A stretch of 64,000 nucleotides of DNA from Acidobacteriaceae bacterium (GTDB taxonomy: Bacteria > Acidobacteriota > Terriglobia > Terriglobales > Acidobacteriaceae). Below, one piece after another: positions 54,608 through 61,943 of the stretch; within the stretch, counting starts at the first letter, position 1; every line of letters begins with the position of its first letter. The stretch spans positions 1 to 64,000 of the forward strand of contig JASHPJ010000070.1 of the NCBI GenBank assembly GCA_030038195.1, read 5' to 3'. Position numbers and translations under genes: made by a program. The notes under the pieces were generated by a model, which saw only the letters and a list, made by a program, of their open reading frames with translations, was not told where the DNA came from and ran no database searches.

Positions 54608-55195
54608 ATGGTTCTGCGCCTCGCGTTGCTTACTGCGTTGCTTTGGTCCCACGTTCCCGCGCTGGCGCAGGCTGCTTCGGCATATTCCGTGAGTCCTGCC
54701 CCTCTGGAAATGACCCTGGCCTACGACGCCGACCGAACCAATGGAGTGGTGGGCGGTTGCGGCTGCTTCTGGATGGGGGGCGGCAAGGCCGAAGCCAGTG
54801 CATACTTCGGGCGCGATCTGAGTGTTGTGGCGGAGATCGCGGGTGAACACGCCAATAGCATCAACTCCGCCGGAGAGAGCCTGAGCTTTGTGTCGTACCT
54901 CTTCGGTCCGCGTTACACATTCGTGAACAGAAGCAAGCTCGCGCCCTTCGCGCAATTCCTCGTAGGAGGCGTGCACGGCTTCGATGGTATGTTTCCCGGC
55001 CCCGGCGTATACATTTCCAACCCCGATGCTTTTGCCTTCGCGCCTGGCGGGGGGCTCAATCTGCATCTTTCGCACCGGTTTGCTCTTCGTCTCGTTCAGG
55101 CAGACTACTTTCAAACCCAGTTGCCAAACGATGGAAATAATCGGCAAAACCATCTCCGAATTTCGGGCGGCGTTATCTTTCGATTCGGAGAATGA
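54608..55195 (+). CDS. Outer membrane beta-barrel protein
   Basis: A 195-aa protein. A signal peptide (LRLALLTALLWSHVPALAQA) is followed by alternating hydrophobic strands such as KAEASAYFGRDLSVVAEIAG, FVSYLFGPRYTFVNRSKLAP, FAPGGGLNLHLSHRFALRLV and a final aromatic-ending strand ISGGVIFRFGE, typical of an 8-strand outer-membrane barrel (OmpA/OmpW-like). TAGGAG overlaps the end of the preceding gene, 8 bp before the start codon, so it is cotranscribed with the giant protein. It may anchor or secrete a partner; no specific role can be seen. Confidence 0.7.
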   Translation: MVLRLALLTALLWSHVPALAQAASAYSVSPAPLEMTLAYDADRTNGVVGGCGCFWMGGGKAEASAYFGRDLSVVAEIAGEHANSINSAGESLSFVSYLFGPRYTFVNRSKLAPFAQFLVGGVHGFDGMFPGPGVYISNPDAFAFAPGGGLNLHLSHRFALRLVQADYFQTQLPNDGNNRQNHLRISGGVIFRFGE

Positions 55196-55257
55196 GCGAG
55201 GTGAGAGCGGGGCGGATCACTGCGAGGTGCCGCCAGAGATCAAAGGAAGAGGAGATT

Positions 55258-55869
55258 ATGAAGTTCCATCCGGGACGGAAGGTCTTGTTCGTTAGTGGCA
55301 TGCTTTGGGTCTTCACGACAGCCCTGATGTCGCAGACGGCCAATGCTAAGAATCTGGTGGTCAACGGCGACTTTGAGAAAGGCAACGCCGGCTTTACCAC
55401 CCAATACAGCTTTGGAAATGTATCCAACCCAGGCACATACGATATCGGGACCAGTCCTTCGTCCGTGCCCGGTGCTTATGGCGACTGGTGCAACTGCGGC
55501 GACCACACGACAGGAGCCGGAATGATGCTGATCGCCAACGGGGCCACATCCGCCTCATGGCCGGCTTGGGAGCAGGTCGTGCATGTCTCGCCGAATAAGA
55601 ACTACCAGTTCTCCTATTGGGGAGCCGAAGTGGACCGCAACAGCAATTCCTTGCCTCGCGTGGTCCGGATTTTGGCAGTTGAGCCGAATCACTTACTAGA
55701 AGAGAACATAGGGGGAGTTGAACATGAGACGCGCACTGATGATAGCTCTCGCATTTGTGGCAGCAGTTCGGCCGGTCAGTATATTCGCCGATCCTTACAG
55801 CGATCTGCAGAAGGCGGCAGCCAAGTTCAGCGCGCAGCCATCCTTCCATGCCGAGATGCACTTTACTAA
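55258..55869 (+). CDS. Secreted protein with DUF642/PEP-CTERM-like N-terminus, apparently truncated
   Basis: A frame of 203 codons. After a signal peptide (KVLFVSGMLWVFTTALMSQT) comes NLVVNGDFEKGNAGFTTQYS and, further on, YGDWCNCGDHTTGAGMMLIA and SPNKNYQFSYWGAEVDRNSN, a galactose-binding-like beta-sandwich seen in secreted PEP-CTERM-type proteins. Around codon 145 this ends, and the remaining residues run out of frame over the start of the next gene, so the C-terminal half of the original protein is probably lost. AGAGGAG lies before ATG 55258. Confidence 0.5.
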   Translation: MKFHPGRKVLFVSGMLWVFTTALMSQTANAKNLVVNGDFEKGNAGFTTQYSFGNVSNPGTYDIGTSPSSVPGAYGDWCNCGDHTTGAGMMLIANGATSASWPAWEQVVHVSPNKNYQFSYWGAEVDRNSNSLPRVVRILAVEPNHLLEENIGGVEHETRTDDSSRICGSSSAGQYIRRSLQRSAEGGSQVQRAAILPCRDALY

Positions 55870-56278
55870 CGGGCGCATCATTACGGTCGAGTTTGTTGGC
55901 GCCGACCGGGCGCGGGTCGTCTTACCGGGCGGCGTGACGGAAGTACTGATCGGTTCCAGCATCTGGATCAACCGAAATGGGAGTTGGCAGCCGGTACCGT
56001 CAATGGCGGCCGCCCCGATGACCTCAATGGTCGAGCAATACCGCCGTTCGCCGCTCTTGAGCGTCGACCCCAATTCAGTAAAGGATTTGGGTATGCAGTC
56101 AGTCGGGGGAGAATCGTTGCACGCCTATTCCTACGTTGGCACCGGAGTTGGTGGAACGCCGGCGACCGTCTGGCTCGGCGCGAACGACTTACCCGTGCAG
56201 GTCGTCACGACCAGCGGCAAGAACAGCGCGACCATTACCTATTCTTACGGCAGTATCACGATCGAGCCGCCACAATAA
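55724..56278 (+). CDS. Secreted hypothetical protein (184 aa, LolA-like pattern)
   Basis: A signal peptide (RALMIALAFVAAVRPVSIFA) leads to SDLQKAAAKFSAQPSFHAEM and then alternating beta strands (RIITVEFVGADRARVVLPGG, VTEVLIGSSIWINRNGSWQ, ATVWLGANDLPVQVVTTSGK). The pattern resembles LolA/LppX-type half-barrels, but this is weak. GGGGAG precedes ATG 55724, giving good translation start evidence. It overlaps, out of frame, the run-on end of the previous gene by 146 bp, in line with a deletion joining them. It is the last gene of the secreted cluster. Confidence 0.6.
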   Translation: MRRALMIALAFVAAVRPVSIFADPYSDLQKAAAKFSAQPSFHAEMHFTNGRIITVEFVGADRARVVLPGGVTEVLIGSSIWINRNGSWQPVPSMAAAPMTSMVEQYRRSPLLSVDPNSVKDLGMQSVGGESLHAYSYVGTGVGGTPATVWLGANDLPVQVVTTSGKNSATITYSYGSITIEPPQ

Positions 56279-56737
56279 CGCATCCGTATGGGTCCCAGAT
56301 TCGTCCAATGTCGGCAAGACGCGCTCTGCCAGAAGTCGCCATCCGCTGCTGGGCGAACACCATGTCATCAGAGAGAGGCCGTGAAGACGGGCGGTAGAGA
56401 ATAACCATCTTTTCGGCCATGCCTCGTTCTGCTGGCGTAGCGCAGCGTTTTTCAGCAGATGCCAGCCCGAGCTGGCACAGGATAGACGACTGCACGCTGG
56501 CTCGGTTGAGGAGACTTCGCCCTTTATTGCCGAGCGGTCACGGCCTCCCCGCTCATGCCTTCCACGAAGAGTTGATTGTGTTCGTCTTCGCCCAGATGCT
56601 TGCCTGTGCCGATGGCAACACCCCCAGGGAGAAACTGCTCTTCGGCGACGGATATCCCCGAGCGGTCCCAGTGAAATTAGGCCAATCCGATTTTGGTCAG
56701 TTTCCATGTTATGAGCGATAGCGGGCCTGTCTATCGC
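56279..56737. other. Region of broken frames without a convincing gene
   Basis: Read in all frames. A minus-strand stretch around 56530-56680 contains VAEEQFLPGGVAIGTGKHLG and EDEHNQLFVEGMSGEAVTAR, ended by stops on both sides with no start; it looks protein-like but I cannot place it. A perfect 11-bp hairpin ATGAGCGATAG / CTATCGCTCAT lies at 56711-56741. Probably remnants of lost genes at the edge of the accessory block. Confidence 0.4.
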
Positions 56738-56823
56738 TCATGAGGTTCCGCTATCTTTTGATCGATACGAACTCTTCCTACTGATCATGGTGAGCGCCCG
56801 CGTTCGCCTTTGCATGGCTTCGG

Positions 56824-57252
56824 CTATGCTGACTTGGATTCTCCGCCGCCGCGCTGTTCTGTTGTGGCACGGGATTTGGAACAGACGGCACCACTGTTTG
56901 CGCCGGCGTTGCCGCCGCCGAATCTCGACAACCTTGTATCTCGATGCCACCAAACAGTCCGATCAACATCGCCGCCCCAGTCAGGCCACTGGCGGCGCAG
57001 ATGCTCGATCCGCTCCTCGACCTCGGCCGCGGTCTGCAAAGGGCTGTGGTGCGGACGCCGGCTCTGTTCCACGATCCCCGCCACCCCACATGCCCGATAG
57101 CGGCTCAGCCAAAGATAACCGCTCGGGCGCGAGATGCCGAACTCGGCACATAACCGCCTGAAACTCTGCCCTCCACGGCTGGCTGCGACTACAAATCGAA
57201 CCCGCTGCTCCTGGACTTCCATCCTGCGCCACCCCATCCATGCCTCCAACAC
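56824..57252 (-). mobile_element. IS481-type transposase remnant (N-terminal part only)
   Basis: From 57222 downwards the minus strand encodes EQRVRFVVAASRGGQSFRRL, CAEFGISRPSGYLWLSRYRA and IVEQSRRPHHSPLQTAAEVE, the helix-turn-helix N-terminus of IS481-family transposases, as far as LRRQWPDWG. After that the usual sequence is lost and unrelated frames follow (from about 56985); the DDE catalytic domain is missing. Just upstream on this strand TGTTCCGGTACATCCTTTAC (about 57265-57284) looks like an IS481 terminal inverted repeat. The other end was not found. Confidence 0.65.
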
Positions 57253-57317
57253 AAACCTGCAGGAGTGTAAAGGATGTACCGGAACAATGTGTTATGTCAT
57301 GAGACTGAACAACTTCA

Positions 57318-57358
57318 GCCGTGCCCTTTCAAGACATCAAGTTTTTGGACAGATTCTA
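57318..57358 (+). repeat. Dispersed repeat, core GCCGTGCCCTTTCAA (copy C)
   Basis: GCCGTGCCCTTTCAAG (57318-57333) followed by AGTTTTTGGACAGATTCT up to the HNH gene stop. It is nearly the same as copy B at 33795 and in the same orientation. It marks the right boundary of the accessory block. Confidence 0.6.
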
Positions 57359-57979
57359 ATAAAACAGGTACTTCCTCCACCGGTCGTCGCTGCGGCCGAG
57401 CATGCGCATGATCTGCCGGCTAGTGTGGAGCGAAAAGGGCCGCGGCTCGCGCAGCAGCACCATGTCGTCGATCTCGTGGAGCAAGCGGTTGCCCTTGCGG
57501 CGGTTGCAACTGTGGCAGCAGGCGACCAGGTTCTCCCAGGTGGAGCTGCCGCCGCGCGAGCGCGGAATGACGTGGTCGAGGGTGAGCTCGCCGGGTGGCA
57601 GAGTCTGGCCGCAGTACTGGCAGGTGTTGCGGTCGCGCAGCAGGATGTTCTTGCGCGAGAGGGCGCGCGTCTGGTGAGGAATGCGCCGGTACTCGAGCAA
57701 ACGGATCACGGACGGCATGGCGATGCGGCTGCGCTGGGCGTGCAGCGTGAGGCCGTGCTCCTCCTCAGTGCGCGCAATGCCCTTGAGCACCAGCACCAGC
57801 GCCCGCCGCGCGCCACAGATATTGATGGGCTCATAAGAGGCGTTGAGCACCAGCACCGGCATCTGCAGCATGTGGTCCGGCTGCAGGCCGTGCAATCCGA
57901 TCGAGTGGCCGGCCAGCGCCGCGGCCTTGGTGATGGCTTTCTGCTTACGGGCGTGGATCATGGCTTTTCCCAGCGACAT
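57356..57979 (-). CDS. HNH endonuclease
   Basis: A 207-aa protein. The C-terminal HNH domain shows [20 protein letters not shown] and [20 protein letters not shown] with four zinc-binding cysteines and the catalytic His in LDHV. The N-terminal about 90 residues ([20 protein letters not shown]) are typical of a widespread bacterial HNH family. ATG 57979 is preferred because AGGGGAG precedes it; the frame continues to 58000. It lies just after comF on the same strand, separated by 17 bp from the comF stop. Confidence 0.87.
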   Translation of the reverse strand: MSLGKAMIHARKQKAITKAAALAGHSIGLHGLQPDHMLQMPVLVLNASYEPINICGARRALVLVLKGIARTEEEHGLTLHAQRSRIAMPSVIRLLEYRRIPHQTRALSRKNILLRDRNTCQYCGQTLPPGELTLDHVIPRSRGGSSTWENLVACCHSCNRRKGNRLLHEIDDMVLLREPRPFSLHTSRQIMRMLGRSDDRWRKYLFY

Positions 57980-57996
57980 CTGTTCTCCCCTCGTCA

Positions 57997-58860
57997 TCAA
58001 TGATCGATGTAAAAAGACCGTTGTTCCTGCGATGGAATCGGCTCCGCAGACGTAAAAAGCTCCGGGTGAAGATCGGCGGAGGGACTGAGACGGAAAAATC
58101 CCTCGCGCCGGGCGCGGGCCAGCGTGGCTACGTAGACGGCGTTGGCTCCGGCTTTATTCAGGGCCAGCGCCGCGGCGCGCGCCGTGGCTCCCGTGGTCAG
58201 AATGTCGTCTACCAACAGAATGTCTTTGCCCGCGACGGCCGCCGGATGGCTCACTGAAAATGCGCCGCGCACATTGAGCCGCCGCTGGCGCGGCGCAAGG
58301 CCGGCCTGGCTCCCGGTGGCGCGCAGACGCATCAGCGCGCCGGGCGCAAGCGTAAGACGCCACTGCGGATGGCTCTTTGCCAGAGCTTCCAGCGCCGCGC
58401 GGGCCAGCACACGGGCCTGGTTGAATCCGCGCTGCGCGTGTTTCAGGCGATGCAGCGGCACCGGAACCACCAGCAGCCCGTCCGGCACATCGGCGGCGAG
58501 CGGAGCAATCGCCTGGGCCAGCATGTGACCCAGCCGGCGTGCGGCTGGACGCAGGCGATCGTATTTGAGCGCGTGGATGGCGTCTTTCATGCGTCCGCGA
58601 TAGGCGCCATACGCCACCGCGCGCACGAACGGCGGCGGCGCGAGGCGGCAGACGCGGCACAGGCCGGCCTCGCGCGCGCCATCGAGCGTGTCGCCGCAGC
58701 GCGCGCACACGGGGCCGCTCAGGACGGGAAATTCCGCCCAGCAGGCATCGCAGATTGGCACAGAAGAGAGCCGCGGCAGGAGGGAGCCGCAGAGAACGCA
58801 GAAGGCAGGAAAAAGCGTGCAACCCAGGGCGTCCACGGGACTTCGCAGCACGCGAACCAC
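57997..58860 (-). CDS. comF: ComF-family phosphoribosyltransferase-like protein
   Basis: A 287-aa protein. The N-terminus has paired CxxC zinc knuckles ([36 protein letters not shown]) and the C-terminal half a type I phosphoribosyltransferase domain with [20 protein letters not shown]. ComF members take part in DNA uptake in naturally competent bacteria, but similar proteins occur widely. The start is GTG. It is the first of a pair with the HNH gene. Confidence 0.87.
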   Translation of the reverse strand: MVRVLRSPVDALGCTLFPAFCVLCGSLLPRLSSVPICDACWAEFPVLSGPVCARCGDTLDGAREAGLCRVCRLAPPPFVRAVAYGAYRGRMKDAIHALKYDRLRPAARRLGHMLAQAIAPLAADVPDGLLVVPVPLHRLKHAQRGFNQARVLARAALEALAKSHPQWRLTLAPGALMRLRATGSQAGLAPRQRRLNVRGAFSVSHPAAVAGKDILLVDDILTTGATARAAALALNKAGANAVYVATLARARREGFFRLSPSADLHPELFTSAEPIPSQEQRSFYIDH

Positions 58861-59206
58861 GGCACGCCAGCGCGTGGTTTGCGATGGCGGAAGGTCGAAC
58901 GTCAGTGAACGAGCTTCCAGGCGGAAGACGCACCTCGATTCGGGGCGGCCAGCGAGTCACTGCCCTGTGCGGCAAGTATACCGCAATCGCGGCGCGGGCT
59001 TCCAGGCAAGGGGCAGGTAGGGGGCTGACTGCAACGATTCCCGTTGCGAGCTTCAGCGCCCGCTTTTGCTGCCTGAATAAGCCAGAAAACCGCCCCCCCA
59101 GGATGCAGGCCACACCCAGGATCGGCGGCAGCGGCACATGATCATGATGATGATGATGTGACCTGATCACCTGCAGCGACCACATAACTCTTCGATAAGC
59201 CGGACT
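58861..59206. other. Intergenic gap between comF and the DUF3309-like gene
   Basis: About 345 bp, GC-rich, with a C8 run near 59093 and a short trinucleotide run (GATGATGATGATGATG) near 59144-59158. No gene or RNA is recognised on either strand. Presumably it holds the divergent promoters. Confidence 0.4.
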
Positions 59207-59428
59207 ATGACTACATCGATAGGTTACTCGAAGTTATCTTTGCGCGGCACGATGGGAAGCAGAAAAGGAGGAGACAGGCTTCTACTCATTATCATCCTGG
59301 TTATCCTGATCTTCGGATCGGGCTATGGCGGTTACTGCACGGGGCCCGGCTGGAGATATTACGGCGGAGGTAGCCTGAGCCTCATTCTCACCATCGTTCT
59401 TATCCTGCTGCTGCTCAAAGTCATTTGA
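59207..59428 (+). CDS. Small glycine-rich membrane protein (DUF3309-like)
   Basis: A 73-aa protein (or 58 aa from the ATG at 59252). Two hydrophobic stretches, LLLIIILVILIFGSGYGGY and LSLILTIVLILLLLKVI, flank a Gly/Tyr/Trp-rich loop PGWRYYGGG. This is the layout of DUF3309-type small membrane proteins. The role is unknown. The usual Shine-Dalgarno at 59252 is weak, so the start is uncertain. A clear hairpin terminator follows. Confidence 0.6.
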   Translation: MTTSIGYSKLSLRGTMGSRKGGDRLLLIIILVILIFGSGYGGYCTGPGWRYYGGGSLSLILTIVLILLLLKVI

Positions 59429-59440
59429 GTGCGCACAGGA

Positions 59441-59478
59441 AAAAGGCGCTGCCTCCGCGCGTGGAAGCAGCGCCTTGA
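59441..59478. terminator. Bidirectional hairpin terminator
   Basis: AAGGCGCTGC (59443-59452) pairs perfectly with GCAGCGCCTT (59467-59476) over 10 bp. Read on the minus strand it is followed by TTTTCC, suitable for the usp transcript, while the plus-strand side has TTGATT. It separates the DUF3309-like gene from usp. Confidence 0.75.
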
Positions 59479-59496
59479 TTCAGCGTGCCCGCCTGC

Positions 59497-60456
59497 TCAG
59501 AAAGCGCCGGCGATATAGGCTTCGGCAGCGCCCGCTGTCTCGATCTTCTGCCCCGCTTCAGCAAGCACTACGGGCGACAGCGTGATGACCGGGCAGGTGG
59601 AGTGCGCCAGCACCTTGTAAACCACCCCATGCCGCGTTACCGCAGCAAAAGCCGATGCGCCATGCGCGCCCAGCACAACCAGGTCGGCCTGCTGCGCGCG
59701 AGCTTGGTAGAGCAGCTCCTCGGTGGGGTCGCCCGGCACCACGATGGTCTGCACGGCAATCCTGCCCTGCAGTTTTTCCGGAACCAGCGCGAGCATCTGG
59801 GCCTCCACGTCGTCGAGCGAGCGGCCGGCAAGAAACTCTGCGCGGTCCTGCGGCCGGATCACGTGCTGCAGGATGAGCCGCGCATGATGCTGAGCGGCCA
59901 CTTCGGCGGCAAAGTCCGCCACCACGCTGCCAGCCTCGAGCAAGCTGGCAGCGCAGAGAACCGTGCGCGTGGCAAAGCTGCGATAGTTGCCTTCCACCAC
60001 CTCGGGGCCAACGATGAAGACCGGCGCGTTGGCGTTGCGCAGCACGGCCTCAGCCACCGAACCCACCAGCAGTTTGCCGATGGGACCGGGTGAATGCGTG
60101 CCCATTACGATGCGGTCAATCTCGCGCTCGCGGGCGAAGCTCAGAATCTGGTCGGCCGGCAGTCCCGGCCGCACCACAACCTCGCACCGGACACCCACCG
60201 CGTGGGCACGCTCGGCCAGCGGCTCCAGTTGGTGTTTCTCCGTCCGCGCCGCCGCGGCGTAGTCGTAGTAGCGAATGCCCGAAGTGTCAGAGGCGGTGAC
60301 GACCAGAGTGTCATAGGCATGAAAGAGGATCAGATCGGCGCCAAACTCCCTGGCCTGCGCAAGTGCAAAGGCAAAAGCCTTCTGGTTGGACGGGATCTCG
60401 GTGGCAAAAAGGATGGTGGAGGGTTTGCTCCAGCCCGGCTTGAGTGCGACTGCCAT
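59497..60456 (-). CDS. Tandem universal stress protein (two Usp domains)
   Basis: A 319-aa protein with two Usp folds. The first (about 10-150) has ILFATEIPSNQKAFAFALAQ and an intact ATP-binding loop GTHSPGPIGKLLVGSVAE. The second (about 160-310) ends with VVLGAHGASAFAAVTRHGVV, where the G-2x-G-9x-G motif is only partly conserved. Such tandem proteins are produced under hypoxia, stationary phase or nitrosative stress in many bacteria. A TGTGA-N6-TCACG site 75 bp upstream supports oxygen- or CRP/FNR-type control. Confidence 0.9.
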   Translation of the reverse strand: MAVALKPGWSKPSTILFATEIPSNQKAFAFALAQAREFGADLILFHAYDTLVVTASDTSGIRYYDYAAAARTEKHQLEPLAERAHAVGVRCEVVVRPGLPADQILSFAREREIDRIVMGTHSPGPIGKLLVGSVAEAVLRNANAPVFIVGPEVVEGNYRSFATRTVLCAASLLEAGSVVADFAAEVAAQHHARLILQHVIRPQDRAEFLAGRSLDDVEAQMLALVPEKLQGRIAVQTIVVPGDPTEELLYQARAQQADLVVLGAHGASAFAAVTRHGVVYKVLAHSTCPVITLSPVVLAEAGQKIETAGAAEAYIAGAF

Positions 60457-60530
60457 GGCGAACCTCCTTTGGTGCGTTCCTACTCTGGCAGAATCAGGAT
60501 ACGCTTGCGGTGATCGTCTGCACGTCAGCT

Positions 60531-60546
60531 TGTGATGCTCCTCACG
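60531..60546. promoter_or_regulatory. CRP/FNR-like binding site upstream of usp
   Basis: TGTGATGCTCCTCACG fits TGTGA-N6-TCACA with one mismatch at the last position. It sits 75-90 bp upstream of the usp start codon. A matching site is upstream of cydAB. Confidence 0.5.
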
Positions 60547-60819
60547 CCAACCGCGTTGCGGAAGCGTACCGGGAGAAAAAGATGGCCATGATCGTCACAC
60601 GGGAGCTTCTACCACCTGTAAAAGACGCCGGATGCGGGCAAATCGGTTTCCGGGTGCTTCATTGTGTTCCGAATCCGGGGGTTTGTCCAGTCAATCAGGA
60701 TGCGGTCGTGGGACAGCCTGGGTATTTTTTACCTCTGGGGCCGAAGCCCGCTCATTTTGCAGTTGCTTAATGTACAGGCTAAAGTCCATACCCTTCAAGA
60801 ATAGGAACTTGATCAGCAG

Positions 60820-60851
60820 CCTGAGGCGGGAGTTGAAGCCGCCACCTCAGG
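60820..60851 (-). terminator. Hairpin after cydB
   Basis: CCTGAGGCGG pairs with CCGCCACCTCAGG with a 3-nt bulge, 18 bp past the cydB stop codon on the minus strand. There is no clear T run. A modest candidate terminator. The rest of the 412-bp region to usp (60457-60868) contains the site at 60531 and nothing else recognised. Confidence 0.35.
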
Positions 60852-60868
60852 CAGTAGCCGGGCCAGCT

Positions 60869-61909
60869 TCAATGCGCGCTGGTCTCTAGGTCCACTTTGC
60901 CCTTGAAGCGGCTGTAGACGAAGATCACGTAAGTGGCCGCCAGCGCCATGCCGAACAGCCACCACGCCAGGCCTACGGCCAGAGTGTGCGGGCCGGAGAG
61001 AGCGCGGGCGAGAGTGATGTCGTTGGCCGGGCCGGTGGTGGCAGGCAACAGCACCGGGTACACGCCCCAGCACGCACCGGCCAGCATGAAGAACAGGTAG
61101 ACGCACGAGGCGAGGAAAGCTTTGAGCGATTCTTCCTTGCGGTTCCATATCCAGATGGCGGCCAGCGACGCGACCACGCCCACCGGCACGATGAAGGTGA
61201 CCGGGTAATGGAAGTAGTTGTCCAGGCTCGCGGGACGCACGGCGATGGTGGCGATGAGGCTGGCGATGGTGAGCGCCAGCAGACCTGTCCATAGCGGCCC
61301 GACCATGCGCCGGGCACGCTGCTCCAGCTCGCCCTGGGTCTTGAGGCTCAGCCAGAGCGCGCCGTGCAGAGTGAGTGCGACGAGGGCGACCAGCCCGCCG
61401 ATGACCGTGTACCAGTCGAGGATGCCGGGCGCCGGTCCCGGTTTCCAGTTGGTCCACAAAGGCAGGAAGAAGTAGCCGTCTGCGTTCAGCGGGACGCCGC
61501 GCAGCACGTTGGCGAGCGCTGCGCCATAAAAGATGGCGAGCAGCGCGCTGGCCAGGCCGAAGACGCCGTCGAGCAGCGTCTGCCATACGCCCATCGCCAG
61601 GTGATTGCGCAGCTCCAGGCTTACGCCGCGCAGCACCAGCAGCCAGAGCACGATCATCAGCGGCAGATAGAAGCCGCTGAAGGCCGAGGCGTAGAGCAGC
61701 GGGAAGGCGAAGTAGAGCGTGCCGCCGCCGGCCAGCAGCCACACCTCGTTGCCGTCCCACACCGGGCCGATGCTGGCCAGCGCCATCCGGCGCTCCTGCT
61801 CAGTGCGCGCCAGAAACAGATGCAGTACGCCCACGCCGAGGTCGAAGCCGTCGAGAACGACGTAGCCCACGATCATGACCGCAACCAGCCAGAACCAGAT
61901 CAATCCCAT
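60869..61909 (-). CDS. cydB: Cytochrome bd ubiquinol oxidase subunit II
   Basis: A 346-aa membrane protein with eight to nine TM segments. The N-terminal IWFWLVAVMIVGYVVLDGFD, then LGVGVLHLFLARTEQERR and GPVWDGNEVWLLAGGGTLYF are the CydB hallmarks. It partners CydA in oxygen reduction to water at low oxygen. ATG 61909 with GGAG is preferred; an upstream ATG (61954) overlaps the cydA end. It lies 34 bp after cydA. No cydX-like small gene follows. Confidence 0.95.
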   Translation of the reverse strand: MGLIWFWLVAVMIVGYVVLDGFDLGVGVLHLFLARTEQERRMALASIGPVWDGNEVWLLAGGGTLYFAFPLLYASAFSGFYLPLMIVLWLLVLRGVSLELRNHLAMGVWQTLLDGVFGLASALLAIFYGAALANVLRGVPLNADGYFFLPLWTNWKPGPAPGILDWYTVIGGLVALVALTLHGALWLSLKTQGELEQRARRMVGPLWTGLLALTIASLIATIAVRPASLDNYFHYPVTFIVPVGVVASLAAIWIWNRKEESLKAFLASCVYLFFMLAGACWGVYPVLLPATTGPANDITLARALSGPHTLAVGLAWWLFGMALAATYVIFVYSRFKGKVDLETSAH

Positions 61910-61943
61910 CTCTATGCTCCTTCTTCGTGAGGCCGTTTCGGCG

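Noticed and set aside
56711-56741. ATGAGCGATAG / CTATCGCTCAT hairpin as a terminator or att site
   Set aside because: No T run on either side and no second copy in the window; left as an unexplained palindrome in a broken region.
59144-59158. GATGATGATGATG tract as a regulatory repeat
   Set aside because: A short trinucleotide run in an intergenic region; no sign of function.
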